The notes: a model not told the origin generated them from the sequence alone. DNA of 64,000 nt from Vibrio furnissii CIP 102972 (GCF_000176175.1 NZ_ACZP01000013.1:735695-799694); one strand, 5' to 3'. Positions 1 to 9,459 are shown, numbered from the stretch's first letter. Numbers and translations are program-made.

Positions 1-103
1 TTTCCAGTGAAGCCTAATTCGATGATCTGAACAGAGTTGCGAGTGCGACCCTACCCCTTAGGGTTAGGCTTTCTAATAGTAGTCAATCGATAGCATAGGT
101 GAA

Positions 104-119
104 TGTGATTCACATCACT
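104..119. promoter_or_regulatory. Candidate CRP site
   Basis: TGTGATTCACATCACT matches the CRP consensus TGTGA-N6-TCACA at nine of ten defined positions. No start codon inside the window is clearly downstream of it, so a target gene to the left is inferred. Confidence 0.4.
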
Positions 120-266
120 TTTTGTACCAGAATCAAATTATCGCAAAACAATTTGCGCTGATTTCTCAGTTCTTATACGAATAAATCGGGTTACAGAAGA
201 GAATTTGAGAGAAATAGGTAGAGAAATGAAAGGTATAGCGGTAATCGAAATGAAGAAAATAACGAT

Positions 267-314
267 AAAAAAATGCAGCGATAGTGCGCGAATGCAATCG
301 CCACTATCACTGCA
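267..314 (-). terminator. Rho-independent terminator of queE-queC
   Basis: Read on the minus strand, a 13-bp nearly perfect stem (TGCAGTGATAGTG with CACTATCGCTGCA) is followed by seven T. It lies just past the queC stop codon. Confidence 0.85.
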
Positions 315-339
315 TCAAGTCAATCTGTCTTAGCAAAAA

Positions 340-1029
340 TTATTGGTTTTGTTTTGCAACCAATGCAGCCATCACGGCTTCACGATGTTCCAAATAATCA
401 TTTAAGCCGACTTTGCGTAGATGACACGACGGGCAATCGCCACAGCCATCCCCCATGATGCCGTTGTAACACGTCAGTGTTTCATGACGCACCAGCTCCA
501 GCGCGCCATTTTGATCCGCCATAGCCCAGGTTTCAGCTTTATTTAACCACATCAACGGCGTGCAAATCTCCAGTTCACGATCCATCCCCAAGACCAACGC
601 ACTGTTCATCGCTTTGACAAAGTCATTGCGGCAATCGGGATAGCCCGAAAAATCGGTTTCACACACACCCGTGATCACGGTTTGCGCGCCGATTTGGTAA
701 GCATAAATGCCCGCCAGCGTCAGAAACAGAATGTTGCGGCCTGGGACAAATGAGTTAGGCAGGCCATTTTCTTGCAGTTCGTTGGACACCGGAATGTCAT
801 CGCGCGTCAGTGAGCTGATCGCCAATTCGTTCAACAGCCCCACATCCATCACTTTGTGCGCTTTCACACCGAGTTTTTTCGCCAGCGTTTGAGCCACTTC
901 GATTTCCAATTTATGGCGCTGCCCGTAATCAAACGTAATCGCATGCACTTCATCAAACTCTTTCAACGCTTGAACCAGACAGGTGGTTGAGTCCTGACCG
1001 CCGCTAAAGACGACAACTGCTTTTTTCAT
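340..1029 (-). CDS. queC: 7-cyano-7-deazaguanine synthase QueC
   Basis: QueC makes preQ0 from 7-carboxy-7-deazaguanine, ammonia and ATP in the cytoplasm, on the queuosine tRNA-modification pathway. The 229-residue protein starts with the PP-loop ATP-binding motif SGGQDST (residues 9-15) and ends with the zinc-binding cysteines [16 protein letters not shown] that define the family. Length equals the usual 225-235 residues. It starts with ATG and lies 12 bases after queE, so the two enzymes for consecutive steps form one leftward operon ending at the terminator at 267-314. Confidence 0.97.
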   Translation of the reverse strand: MKKAVVVFSGGQDSTTCLVQALKEFDEVHAITFDYGQRHKLEIEVAQTLAKKLGVKAHKVMDVGLLNELAISSLTRDDIPVSNELQENGLPNSFVPGRNILFLTLAGIYAYQIGAQTVITGVCETDFSGYPDCRNDFVKAMNSALVLGMDRELEICTPLMWLNKAETWAMADQNGALELVRHETLTCYNGIMGDGCGDCPSCHLRKVGLNDYLEHREAVMAALVAKQNQ

Positions 1030-1041
1030 TCTACGATTCCT

Positions 1042-1710
1042 TTACGCAATACTGAGATATTTGTGGGTTTGGATCGACAAGCGCCAGTTACGCGCGATGC
1101 AGGTATCAATACACAATTGCGTTGCACGTGGCTTTTGGCTAATCGGTTGAAGCGCGACCACCGTCGTTGCCGGCACACCCGCGCGCGCTAAAAGTTGGTC
1201 TAAGTTATCGATGTCTTTCTCTGTTGCCACAGGGTGCTTGATCTCGTTGGCGCGTTGCAGCGCCACATCCACCACAGGCAGTTTGCCTTTCATGGCCACT
1301 TTTGGTGACACTGTCACCCAAGTGTTTTCCGTTGCTTGTACCGCAAATGTGCCGCTGGTTTCGATCTGACAACGGCAACCGATCGCTTCAAACGCTTGGG
1401 TCAATGGCACGAGATCATAGATACAAGGTTCGCCACCTGTGATCACGATATGTTTGGCCGTATAACCTTGAGCACGATATCGTTCGATGATCTGCTGCGC
1501 AGATGCCGAACACCAGTTCGGATTGTCTTCTGTCTTGACCAGAATTTCATCAAATGAACGCTCATCAGCGGGCGCCGCATCCCACGTTTGTTTGGTATCG
1601 CACCACGCACAACCGACAGGACATTCTTGCAGACGAACAAAAACCGCAGGCACGCCGGTAAACACGCCCTCGCCCTGAATCGTCTCAAACATTTCGTTTA
1701 CTTTATACAA
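1042..1710 (-). CDS. queE: 7-carboxy-7-deazaguanine synthase QueE (radical SAM)
   Basis: QueE is the radical-SAM enzyme that contracts CPH4 to CDG, the step before QueC. After NEMFETIQGEG the protein carries the [4Fe-4S] motif CPVGCAWC with cysteines 30, 34 and 37, the same CX3CX2C spacing as the enterobacterial enzyme. The chosen start is a TTG at 1710, which gives 222 residues and aligns with family N-termini. An upstream in-frame TTG at 1782 would add 24 residues without family support. The residue just before the cluster motif is Glu (LQECPVG) where relatives usually have Gly. Confidence 0.93.
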   Translation of the reverse strand: MYKVNEMFETIQGEGVFTGVPAVFVRLQECPVGCAWCDTKQTWDAAPADERSFDEILVKTEDNPNWCSASAQQIIERYRAQGYTAKHIVITGGEPCIYDLVPLTQAFEAIGCRCQIETSGTFAVQATENTWVTVSPKVAMKGKLPVVDVALQRANEIKHPVATEKDIDNLDQLLARAGVPATTVVALQPISQKPRATQLCIDTCIARNWRLSIQTHKYLSIA

Positions 1711-1905
1711 GGTAAAATTGCCTAACTTGTTATCCAAAAATTGCAGGTCGCTGACCTTAAAGGATGCGTTCGTGAAGGTCAATTTAAAACCGACGTGACT
1801 CGCATAAAAAGCGCCGATAGATCCTTCAAACCTGACTCAAACATAGCGCTATCCAGCGCATACTTATGCCCATTCATTGAACATCACTTTCATCAAAAAC
1901 GCGCA

Positions 1906-1928
1906 TCCTGTCATATTTTAGGTATAAT
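1906..1928 (+). promoter_or_regulatory. Candidate -10 box of the HAD phosphatase gene
   Basis: A perfect TATAAT lies at 1923-1928, about 38 bases before the ATG at 1966. No good -35 hexamer is seen at 17 bp spacing, so only the -10 is supported. Confidence 0.4.
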
Positions 1929-1965
1929 CTTGACTTCCGTTTCGCGCAGACTTTTTAGGTAAAAC

Positions 1966-2790
1966 ATGTACAAACTGATCGCTCTTGATATGGATGGCAC
2001 CCTTTTAAACAGCCAAAAGCAGATTTCACCACGGACTAAACTGGCGATTGCTGAGGCACGTGAACAAGGCATTCAAGTGGTGTTGGCCTCCGGCCGCCCG
2101 ATTGATGGCATGCGCAGTAAGCTTGAAGAACTGAACATCCAATCCAACGACGATTACGTGCTTTACTACAACGGGTCAATGGTCGCCAATGTCGGCACAG
2201 GCGAAATCATCTATCAACAGATTTTGGATGGTCGTAGTGCAAAAATGGTAGCGCGTTTGGCAAACGAGATGGGCGTCAATACCCATGCATTTAGCCAAAT
2301 TCACGGCTTGATCACACCAAAGATCAGCCAATTTACCGAAGTCGAAGCGCAGATTAACGGCCTGACGATCACGGAAATGGACTTCGAACTGCTCGAAGAC
2401 GATCACCCGATTATCAAAGCCATGATTGTTGCCGAACCTGAGCTGCTCACTCGCACGATTGAAAGCCTACCCGCGGAACTGCATGAACAATACACCATTG
2501 TGCAAAGTGCCCCATTCTTCCTTGAATTCCTCAACACGAAAAGTAATAAAGGCGTCGGTGTCAAAGCGATTGCTGACCACCTCAACATTCCGGCCAGTCA
2601 GGTGATATGTATGGGCGATGCTGAAAACGATCACCACATGCTGAACTATGCTGGCCTAGGCATTGCGATGGCAAATGCGATGGAAGAAACCAAGCGCATT
2701 GCCGATTACATTACGTTGAGCAACGATGAAGATGGTGTTGCTGTAGCCATCGAAAAGTTTGCGCTCAACAAAACACCCTGTGACGCGTAA
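1966..2790 (+). CDS. yidA: Cof-type HAD-superfamily sugar phosphatase, YidA-like
   Basis: This is a cytosolic magnesium-dependent phosphatase of the HAD IIB (Cof) class. E. coli YidA acts on sugar phosphates, so a similar broad substrate range is expected. Motif I is DMDGT with nucleophile Asp8 and acid/base Asp10; the motif II region reads VLASGRP, and motif IV is GDAEND around residue 217. The 274-residue length and whole-length likeness to YidA support the name. It is a single-gene unit: TATAAT upstream, strong bidirectional terminator at 2811-2835 downstream. The true substrate cannot be read from the sequence. Confidence 0.88.
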   Translation: MYKLIALDMDGTLLNSQKQISPRTKLAIAEAREQGIQVVLASGRPIDGMRSKLEELNIQSNDDYVLYYNGSMVANVGTGEIIYQQILDGRSAKMVARLANEMGVNTHAFSQIHGLITPKISQFTEVEAQINGLTITEMDFELLEDDHPIIKAMIVAEPELLTRTIESLPAELHEQYTIVQSAPFFLEFLNTKSNKGVGVKAIADHLNIPASQVICMGDAENDHHMLNYAGLGIAMANAMEETKRIADYITLSNDEDGVAVAIEKFALNKTPCDA

Positions 2791-2810
2791 ACACATAGAC
2801 TTCAGATCAA

Positions 2811-2835
2811 AAAGGCGGCCTATGGCCGCCTTTTT
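2811..2835. terminator. Bidirectional terminator between yidA and the siroheme gene
   Basis: GGCGGCC-TAT-GGCCGCC is flanked by five A on the left and five T on the right, so it can stop transcription from both converging genes. Confidence 0.9.
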
Positions 2836-2882
2836 ACTTGGATTCATTTCTGACTTGATTGGATGTCCAAAGCGCGACGCGG

Positions 2883-3821
2883 CTATTTCTCGTAGCCTTG
2901 TCCCAGCACACGTTGTTGCGCTTGCAGCAACGCGTACTCTTGGGTGCCTTGAGGGATCAAAACGCACACGCGAAGCTGCGCTTGACTCGCTTGCTGTAGG
3001 CGTTCACTCAATTCGGCGGCACTGGAAAAGTGTTCACGTTCTGCGTCGCGACGGCACAAATCAATAAATTCAAACGGGCATGAACGCGCATGCAAGACCA
3101 GTTCGGCCTGTTGCATGTAACGCAGTGCTTTCAGCGGCAGAAGCTCAACATCCTGGCCAAATTCAACCCACGTCACTTCACCACGTTCATCCAACGGCTT
3201 ATCGAGCGCTTTAATATAAATCTTCTCGAGGCTTTCACGATCTTTGGCATTTTTAACTTCGGTTTCTGCGAAAAACAGCTCCCAAAATTTGCGACGTAGA
3301 TCAACTGTCGGCAAAAATTCTTTAATTGAGTTGCGTTTTGACGCTCCGAAATCAGCCAATAATCCTAGGTTTTGTGGCAGGACCGCTTCCAAGGTTTCAC
3401 GGACGTTGCGAATCAGTACCGGAGACGCGCCACCACTGGAGATCGCCAGTTGAATTCGACCTCGTTCAATCATCGAAGGCGTGATGAAATCACAGTAAGG
3501 TTGGTCGTCCACCACATTGACTAAAATACCAAGTTTTTTTGCATCCTTATGCACTTGATGATTGAGTTCAGGATTGTCGGTTGTCGCCCAGACTTGCAAG
3601 TACTCCTTTGTGAGCAATTGCGAGGAGTAAAAGTTCTGTATCCATTGGCATTTGCGGTCATCCACATAGGATTGAAGAGTCGAGGCAATTTGTGGTGATA
3701 CAATGGTCACTTTCGCACCAGCACGCAGCAGCGCATCAATCTTGCGGCACGCTACCTCTCCTCCGCCAACAACGAGCACAGGTTTATTTGTTAAATCCAG
3801 AAACAGAGGAAAGTATCGCAT
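2883..3821 (-). CDS. Siroheme synthase N-domain (precorrin-2 dehydrogenase/ferrochelatase) with decayed SUMT tail
   Basis: The first ~210 of 312 residues are a CysG N-terminal/Met8-type domain, which oxidises precorrin-2 with NAD and inserts iron to make siroheme. Visible are the Rossmann motif VVGGGEVACRK (17-27), the catalytic-loop VVDD (Asp105) and ISSGGASP with Ser128. Residues ~214-312 align with the start of the CysG methyltransferase domain: GEVTWVEFGQD stands where CysG has a GEV...GAGPGD motif, and LKALRYMQQAELVLHAR and LCRRDAE follow the same order. The SAM-binding glycines are lost and the domain stops after about 95 residues, so it cannot be an active methyltransferase. A separate SUMT gene would be needed elsewhere. 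Confidence 0.85.
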   Translation of the reverse strand: MRYFPLFLDLTNKPVLVVGGGEVACRKIDALLRAGAKVTIVSPQIASTLQSYVDDRKCQWIQNFYSSQLLTKEYLQVWATTDNPELNHQVHKDAKKLGILVNVVDDQPYCDFITPSMIERGRIQLAISSGGASPVLIRNVRETLEAVLPQNLGLLADFGASKRNSIKEFLPTVDLRRKFWELFFAETEVKNAKDRESLEKIYIKALDKPLDERGEVTWVEFGQDVELLPLKALRYMQQAELVLHARSCPFEFIDLCRRDAEREHFSSAAELSERLQQASQAQLRVCVLIPQGTQEYALLQAQQRVLGQGYEK

Positions 3822-4281
3822 TTTATTTTGTTCACAATCTAAATAACTATGCGTTTCATGCTACCAAAAAAGGTGCAATGAAATCACTAGCTAAGGTGGA
3901 TGAAATAATTAATCACCGAATTTAAGCGGATGATCAGCATTTTATATTGAATTACCATGCCGACACCAAGTGTTAATATTAAGTTAACAGTCAATAGTAC
4001 TTCGACCGTTCTGTTGCACTATTCGTGTGCCTAGTTGCACTATTTACAATCGCGTAACATTTGGCCATTCTAACAACAGCTTAGGTTTGGCTTCTCAAAC
4101 GAAAATCTTTTTAAATTATATATTTGAGAAAACTTTAATCCTTTCCTACGCTTATAAACGGTTGATTTGTAAACGTGCGATTGAGCCCAAATACAACCGA
4201 AACTAATAATAAAACACAACATTTTCTGAACCTTGGATCAGGCATCACTGATCAAATATGGATCATACAGGAAGGATACAA
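3822..4281. promoter_or_regulatory. Long divergent control region upstream of aapJ
   Basis: This 460-bp AT-rich stretch separates the divergent siroheme and aapJ genes. An 11-bp direct repeat GTTGCACTATT occurs at 4013-4023 and 4034-4044, 21 bp apart, i.e. two helical turns. The first copy extends into an NtrC-like palindrome (4015-4031). A GATCAG/CTGATC inverted repeat lies at 4236-4253, near the likely transcript start. No matching -24/-12 promoter was found. Confidence 0.45.
4015..4031. promoter_or_regulatory. NtrC-like binding site
   Basis: TGCAC-N7-GTGCC matches the 17-bp NtrC/GlnG consensus (TGCAC...GTGCA) except at the last position. Control of an amino-acid transporter by nitrogen status would be sensible, but this is inference from the motif alone. 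Confidence 0.3.
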
Positions 4282-5310
4282 ATGGCAAATAAACTAACAC
4301 TTCTTGCTTCCGTCGTAGCGGCATCGACTGCCCTGATGGCAAACTCAGCATCTGCTGCGGATAGCACCCTAGACAAAGTGTTGTCACAAGGTTTTCTGAC
4401 TTGTGGCGTGAGTACTGGTCTACCGGGCTTCTCGAACCCGAACGCAAAAGGCGAATGGGAAGGGATTGATGTGGAATATTGCCAAGCGCTCGCGGCTGCA
4501 GTTCTTGGTGACAAAACTAAAGTGAAATACGTACCTCTCACCGCGAAAGAACGCTTTACTGCCCTGCAGTCAGGCGAAATTGATGTGTTGTCTCGTAACA
4601 CCACTTGGACACTCCACCGCGACAGCGCGCTGGGTCTGAACTTCGTTGGTGTGAACTACTACGACGGCCAGGGCTTCATGGTTAAGAAAGATCTTGGCAT
4701 TTCAAGTGCGAAAGAACTGGATGGCGCATCCGTATGTGTTCAATCGGGCACCACCACTGAGCTCAACCTTGCAGACTACTTCCGTAACAATGGCATGAGC
4801 TACAAGCCGGTCGTATTCGATACTGCGGCGCAAACATCGAAAGGTTTCGATGCAGGTCGTTGTGATGTGCTGACCACGGACCAATCGGGTCTTTACGCGC
4901 TGCGTCTGAACTTGGAAAAACCAGATTCAGCAGTCGTACTACCAGAAATCATCTCAAAAGAACCGCTTGGCCCGGTTGTTCGCCAGGACGACGACAAGTG
5001 GTTTAACGTCGCGAAATGGACTCTATTTGCGATGGTCAACGCAGAAGAGTATGGCATCACGTCGAAGAATGCTGACGAAATGCTGAAATCAGACAACCCA
5101 GAAGTGAAGCGTATCCTTGGTGTTGACGGTCCAAAGGGCAAAGGCCTTGGCATTCGTGACGATTGGGGCTACCAAATCGTGAAACAAGTGGGTAACTACG
5201 GTGAAAGCTTTGAGCGTACCGTTGGTAAAGGTTCGCCTCTGCAAATTTCTCGTGGCGTGAACGCGCTGTGGAATGCGGGCGGCTTTATGTACGCTCCACC
5301 TATCCGTTAA
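4282..5310 (+). CDS. aapJ: General L-amino-acid ABC transporter, periplasmic binding protein AapJ
   Basis: AapJ binds L-amino acids in the periplasm and delivers them to AapQM. The 342-residue protein has a clear signal peptide (MANKLTLLASVVAASTALM, cut after SASA) and then the SBP_bac_3 fold with family stretches TCGVSTGLPGFS and VEYCQALAAAVLGD. The ATG at 4282 is chosen because AGGAAGG stands 6 bases before it; an in-frame ATG at 4258 lacks this. It heads the aapJQMP operon. A hairpin directly after its stop may leave more binding-protein mRNA than permease mRNA, a common arrangement. Confidence 0.93.
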   Translation: MANKLTLLASVVAASTALMANSASAADSTLDKVLSQGFLTCGVSTGLPGFSNPNAKGEWEGIDVEYCQALAAAVLGDKTKVKYVPLTAKERFTALQSGEIDVLSRNTTWTLHRDSALGLNFVGVNYYDGQGFMVKKDLGISSAKELDGASVCVQSGTTTELNLADYFRNNGMSYKPVVFDTAAQTSKGFDAGRCDVLTTDQSGLYALRLNLEKPDSAVVLPEIISKEPLGPVVRQDDDKWFNVAKWTLFAMVNAEEYGITSKNADEMLKSDNPEVKRILGVDGPKGKGLGIRDDWGYQIVKQVGNYGESFERTVGKGSPLQISRGVNALWNAGGFMYAPPIR

Positions 5311-5327
5311 TAAAGACTGATAAAAAT

Positions 5328-5348
5328 GGGCGGTTTCGGCCGCCCTTT
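5328..5348 (+). terminator. Intercistronic hairpin between aapJ and aapQ
   Basis: GGGCGG-TTTCGG-CCGCCC followed by TTTG lies just after aapJ. With only three T it is probably a partial terminator or mRNA 3'-end stabiliser rather than a full stop. Confidence 0.6.
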
Positions 5349-5377
5349 GTCAAAAATGGATAAGAGGTTATCGCTGT

Positions 5378-6586
5378 ATGAAACCTACGAATACTGCTGT
5401 GCAAAAGACCGCGAGCGCTGCTCCGTCGAAAGGCACAAGTTTATTTTACAATCCCACCTTTCGTTCAGTTGTCTTTCAGCTGATCGCTATTGCCGCTCTG
5501 GTTTTTTTCTTCTACACCATCATTAATAACGCCCTGACAAATCTGGAATCGCGAGGTATCGCGACCGGTTTTGATTTCCTCGATCAACCTGCCGGTTTTG
5601 GGATTGGCCTGACCTTGATCGACTACAACGAAACGTACTCTTACGGGCGAACGTTCGTTGTCGGCTTACTGAACACCGCTTTGGTGTCAGTCTTGGGCAT
5701 TATTTTGGCGACGATGATCGGCTTCGTGCTGGGCATTGCACGCCTATCATCTAACTGGTTAGTTAGCCGTCTCGCGGCGGTGTATATCGAAACGTTCCGT
5801 AATATCCCACTTCTGCTTCAGATCTTCTTCTGGTACTTCGCCGTGCTACAAGCGCTGCCGTCACCACGTGAGAGTATGAGCTTAGGCGAAGCGGTCTTTT
5901 TGAACGTTCGTGGTTTGTTCTTCCCGGCGCCGGTCTTCGAACCTGGATCCAGTGTGGTTCTAATTGCTTTCGTGGCAGGCGTTATCGCCTCGATCGTGAT
6001 CAATATCTGGGCCAATAACAAGCAACGCCTCACCGGTCAACAAACGCCGATGGGACGTATTGTTCTGGTGCTGTGTGTGGGTCTACCGCTGATTGTCTAT
6101 TTCATCATGGGGATGCCGATTTCGGCGCAATACCCCGAGTTGAAAGGTTTCAACTTCCGCGGTGGTATCAGCATCATTCCTGAACTGGCGGCCCTGCTGC
6201 TCGCGTTGAGTGTCTACACGGCCGCCTTCATCGCAGAGATTGTTCGTTCCGGGATCAATGCCGTAAGCCATGGTCAGACAGAAGCGGCGATGTCGCTTGG
6301 CCTGCCGCGCTCGAAAACATTGAAGCTGGTGGTCATTCCTCAAGCGCTGCGCATCATCATTCCGCCATTGACCAGTCAATACCTGAACCTGACCAAAAAC
6401 TCATCGCTTGCGATGGCCATTGGTTATCCGGATCTGGTGTCGGTCTTCGCGGGAACCACGCTGAACCAAACGGGTCAGGCAATCGAAATCATTGCCATGA
6501 CCATGGGGGTTTATCTGGCTCTGAGTTTGATTACCTCAGCATTGATGAACCTGTATAACCGTAAAGTTGCATTGGTGGAGAGATAA
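5378..6586 (+). CDS. aapQ: Amino-acid ABC transporter permease AapQ
   Basis: One half of the inner-membrane channel of the Aap importer. The 402-residue protein has several hydrophobic segments, with a long insertion between the first segments that is typical of AapQ-type permeases compared with the short HisQ type. The ABC coupling motif (EAA loop) reads EAAMSLGLPRSKTLKLVVIPQA near residue 305, where the permease touches the ATPase AapP. It ends with TAA one base before the aapM start, so the two are translated together. Confidence 0.92.
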   Translation: MKPTNTAVQKTASAAPSKGTSLFYNPTFRSVVFQLIAIAALVFFFYTIINNALTNLESRGIATGFDFLDQPAGFGIGLTLIDYNETYSYGRTFVVGLLNTALVSVLGIILATMIGFVLGIARLSSNWLVSRLAAVYIETFRNIPLLLQIFFWYFAVLQALPSPRESMSLGEAVFLNVRGLFFPAPVFEPGSSVVLIAFVAGVIASIVINIWANNKQRLTGQQTPMGRIVLVLCVGLPLIVYFIMGMPISAQYPELKGFNFRGGISIIPELAALLLALSVYTAAFIAEIVRSGINAVSHGQTEAAMSLGLPRSKTLKLVVIPQALRIIIPPLTSQYLNLTKNSSLAMAIGYPDLVSVFAGTTLNQTGQAIEIIAMTMGVYLALSLITSALMNLYNRKVALVER

Positions 6587-6587
6587 G

Positions 6588-7685
6588 ATGAAAACGCATC
6601 AGTTTCAACCCAGTCTGCCGCCACCAGCAAACACAACCGGCGTGGTCGGCTGGCTCCGTAAAAATCTGTTTAACAGCCCTTTAAACTCTGTCGTAACATT
6701 GATCTTGGCCTACATTGCCTTTTCAGCCATCTGGCATGTGCTGGACTGGGCCATCATCAAAGCAGACTGGGTGGGGGCCACTCGTGATGCCTGTACTCGT
6801 GATGGTGCTTGTTGGGTCTTTATCAGCGTGCGTTGGGAACAGTTCATGTACGGCTTCTACCCACAAGCTGAGTTATGGCGCCCTCGCATCTTCTTTGCCA
6901 CATTGGCGATTTTCATTGCGCTCTTGGCGTATGAACGCACGCCAAAACGCACGTGGATCTGGCTGTTCTTTGTCAACATCTATCCGTTCCTGATGGCAGG
7001 CCTGCTGTATGGCGGCGTGTTTGGACTGGAGGTGGTGTCTACCCATAAATGGGGTGGCTTGTTGGTGACATTGATCATCGCGCTGGTCGGTATTGTGGTT
7101 TCGCTGCCGATTGGGGTCGCACTGGCATTGGGCCGTCGTTCAGACATGCCTGTCATTCGCAGCCTCTGTACCGTGTACATTGAAGTGTGGCGTGGCGTGC
7201 CTTTGATTACCGTGCTGTTCATGGCGTCGGTGATGTTGCCGCTGTTTCTCTCCGAAGGTTCAGAAACCGATAAGCTACTGCGCGCCCTGATTGGTGTGGT
7301 GATGTTCAGTGCCGCTTATATGGCGGAGGTGATTCGTGGTGGTTTGCAAGCCATTCCGAAAGGTCAGTACGAAGCTGCCGATGCGCTTGGCCTGAGCTAT
7401 TGGAAGAAAATGGGGCTGATCATTCTGCCTCAAGCGCTAAAAATCACGATTCCGTCTATCGTGAACACCTTCATTGGTCTGTTTAAAGATACCAGCTTGG
7501 TGCTCATCATCGGTATGTTTGATGTGTTGGGTATCGGCCAGGCTGCAAACACCGACCCGGAATGGTTAGGGTTTGCAACCGAGAGTTATGTATTTGTCGC
7601 GTTAGTGTTCTGGGTGTTCTGTTTCGGCATGTCGAGATATTCGATCTGGCTTGAACGCAAACTCCACACCGGCCACAAACGATAA
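6588..7685 (+). CDS. aapM: Amino-acid ABC transporter permease AapM
   Basis: Second permease of the Aap importer, 365 residues. The EAA coupling motif is [20 protein letters not shown] and the C-terminal half is the usual BPD_transp_1 fold. The ATG at 6588 follows GGTGGAGAGA and sits one base after the aapQ stop; an upstream in-frame TTG at 6567 overlaps aapQ and is less likely. A Cys-bearing loop ([10 protein letters not shown]) lies between the first membrane segments. Confidence 0.92.
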   Translation: MKTHQFQPSLPPPANTTGVVGWLRKNLFNSPLNSVVTLILAYIAFSAIWHVLDWAIIKADWVGATRDACTRDGACWVFISVRWEQFMYGFYPQAELWRPRIFFATLAIFIALLAYERTPKRTWIWLFFVNIYPFLMAGLLYGGVFGLEVVSTHKWGGLLVTLIIALVGIVVSLPIGVALALGRRSDMPVIRSLCTVYIEVWRGVPLITVLFMASVMLPLFLSEGSETDKLLRALIGVVMFSAAYMAEVIRGGLQAIPKGQYEAADALGLSYWKKMGLIILPQALKITIPSIVNTFIGLFKDTSLVLIIGMFDVLGIGQAANTDPEWLGFATESYVFVALVFWVFCFGMSRYSIWLERKLHTGHKR

Positions 7686-7707
7686 GCAATCTTTCAAGGA
7701 ACGTATT

Positions 7708-8463
7708 ATGACGCAACAAAATTCAAGCGAACTCATGATTCAGATTAAGGACATGAACAAGTGGTACGGTGAGTTTCACGTACTAAAAAACATCAATCTA
7801 GACGTCAAAAAAGGTGAGCGAATCGTTATCTGTGGCCCATCCGGTTCGGGTAAATCCACCATGATTCGCTGCATCAACCGTCTGGAAGAGCATCAAAAAG
7901 GCCAGATCGTCGTGTCAGGCAATGAACTGACGGAAGATCTGAAAAACATCGAAGCCGTTCGCCGTGAAGTGGGGATGTGTTTTCAGCACTTTAACCTCTT
8001 CCCTCACCTAACGGTTTTGGAAAACTGCACACTGGCACCGATTTGGGTGAAAAAGATGCCGAAAGAGGAAGCCGAAGCGATTGCTATGAAGTACCTGCAA
8101 CGCGTGAAGATTCCTGATCAGGCAGACAAATACCCAGGTCAGTTGTCCGGTGGTCAGCAACAACGTGTGGCGATTGCGCGTTCATTGTGCATGAACCCGC
8201 AGGTCATGTTGTTTGATGAACCGACTTCAGCGCTCGACCCAGAAATGGTGCGTGAAGTGCTTGATGTAATGGTCGAGTTGGCGGAAGAAGGCATGACCAT
8301 GTTGTGTGTGACGCACGAAATGGGCTTTGCCAAAGAGGTGGCTGACCGGGTGATCTTCATGGATGCCGGGGAAATTATCGAGGAGAACAATCCAAAAGAT
8401 TTCTTCGAAAACCCGCAGTCTGACCGCACTCAGGCCTTTTTGGCGCAGATTCTGCACCACTAA
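7708..8463 (+). CDS. aapP: Amino-acid ABC transporter ATPase AapP
   Basis: ATP-hydrolysing subunit of the Aap importer on the cytosolic face of the membrane, 251 residues. Walker A is GPSGSGKS, the ABC signature is LSGGQQQR, Walker B is VMLFDEP and the switch His is in CVTHEMG, all intact. The ATG at 7708 is preceded by AAGGA at proper distance. It ends the operon and is followed by a strong terminator. Confidence 0.95.
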   Translation: MTQQNSSELMIQIKDMNKWYGEFHVLKNINLDVKKGERIVICGPSGSGKSTMIRCINRLEEHQKGQIVVSGNELTEDLKNIEAVRREVGMCFQHFNLFPHLTVLENCTLAPIWVKKMPKEEAEAIAMKYLQRVKIPDQADKYPGQLSGGQQQRVAIARSLCMNPQVMLFDEPTSALDPEMVREVLDVMVELAEEGMTMLCVTHEMGFAKEVADRVIFMDAGEIIEENNPKDFFENPQSDRTQAFLAQILHH

Positions 8464-8483
8464 TGCAGGCCAATTCACTCATC

Positions 8484-8513
8484 AAAGAGGCGATTTATCG
8501 CCTCTTTTCTTTT
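8484..8513 (+). terminator. Terminator of the aapJQMP operon
   Basis: AAAGAGGCGA and TCGCCTCTTT form a 10-bp stem followed by a T-rich tail, 20 bases after the aapP stop. Confidence 0.85.
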
Positions 8514-8796
8514 GCAGAACGCTTGAAAAGCGCCCAATCGCTTGGGCATTCATCACCTTTATGCACATGGATTTAAACAAATATTTCCGCTTAACTTCAA
8601 AAAGCTTAGAATATTCATACAATTAGTGTGTTAGCATTCACCAAAACGGAAATATTGTGTTACAACTTGCTCACACATGAGCGACCATTTTTTGATTATT
8701 ATTTCCAGTAATTGGTATTGGAAGAGGCTTGAAATAAGGAACTTTTGGCCTCATAAATGTCCATATAACTATCAACACCTTTCTATGAGGAAGAGT
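8514..8796. other. AT-rich leader region of yccA
   Basis: About 280 bases without a supported gene. A longer reading frame from 8677 runs into yccA, but its first 40 residues have no family counterpart. No clear promoter was identified. Confidence 0.5.
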
Positions 8797-9459
8797 ATGA
8801 ACAGTCCTATGTATTCACGCACCTCGTCTTATGACAGTGCTCTACAAACAAACAAAGTGCTGCGTAACACGTATGCACTGCTTTCAATGACACTGCTTTG
8901 GTCTGCGGTTGTGGCTGGTATCTCGATGGCGATGAACCTTCCTCGTCCGGGCCTGATCATCATGCTGGTAGGTTTCTACGGTCTGCTATTTTTGACTGAA
9001 AAGAACCGTAACAACAGCATGGGCCTTGTCTTTACGTTCCTGTTTACCGGTTTCTTGGGTTACACCATTGGTCCAATCCTCAACATGTACATCGGTGCAG
9101 GGATGGGTGATGTGGTACTAACCGCGCTTGGCGGTACGGCTCTGGCGTTCATGGGTGCATCCGCATACGCACTGACCACAAAACGTGACCTGTCATTCCT
9201 AGGTGGTCTGCTGATGGCAGGCTTTGTGGTTCTGCTGATCGGTATGGTGGCGAACATCTTCCTGCAAATGCCAATGCTGTACTTGGCAATGAGCGGTATG
9301 TTCGTGCTGTTCTCAACTGGCGCAATCTTGCTGACTACTCAGCAAATTGTTCGCGGTGGTGAAACCAACTACATCTCGGCAACCATCACACTGTACGTGT
9401 CTATCTACAACCTGTTCATCAGCCTGCTGAGCATTCTCGGCGTGATGCGCGACGATTAA
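8797..9459 (+). CDS. yccA: Bax-inhibitor-1 family inner-membrane protein YccA
   Basis: YccA is a seven-helix inner-membrane protein; in E. coli it is a substrate and modulator of the FtsH protease. The 220-residue product follows E. coli YccA end to end, including KVLRNTY near the start, GFLGYTIGPILN, the hallmark SFLGGLLMAG and GGETNYI. The ATG at 8797 is chosen because GAGGAAGAG precedes it and it matches the family N-terminus. Single-gene unit with its own terminator. Confidence 0.92.
   Translation: MNSPMYSRTSSYDSALQTNKVLRNTYALLSMTLLWSAVVAGISMAMNLPRPGLIIMLVGFYGLLFLTEKNRNNSMGLVFTFLFTGFLGYTIGPILNMYIGAGMGDVVLTALGGTALAFMGASAYALTTKRDLSFLGGLLMAGFVVLLIGMVANIFLQMPMLYLAMSGMFVLFSTGAILLTTQQIVRGGETNYISATITLYVSIYNLFISLLSILGVMRDD

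Larger units (their letters stand above)
1..339. other. Intergenic region left of queC
   Basis: No gene is visible here. The stretch holds an imperfect 17-bp palindrome near 51-67 (CTACCCCT/AGGG-TAG), a CRP-like site at 104-119 and the queC terminator at 267-314. The leftward gene that the CRP-like site might serve would lie outside the window. Confidence 0.6.

Noticed and set aside
1711..1965. preQ1 riboswitch before queE
   Set aside because: No preQ1 aptamer pattern (short hairpin with A-rich tail) was found on the minus strand.
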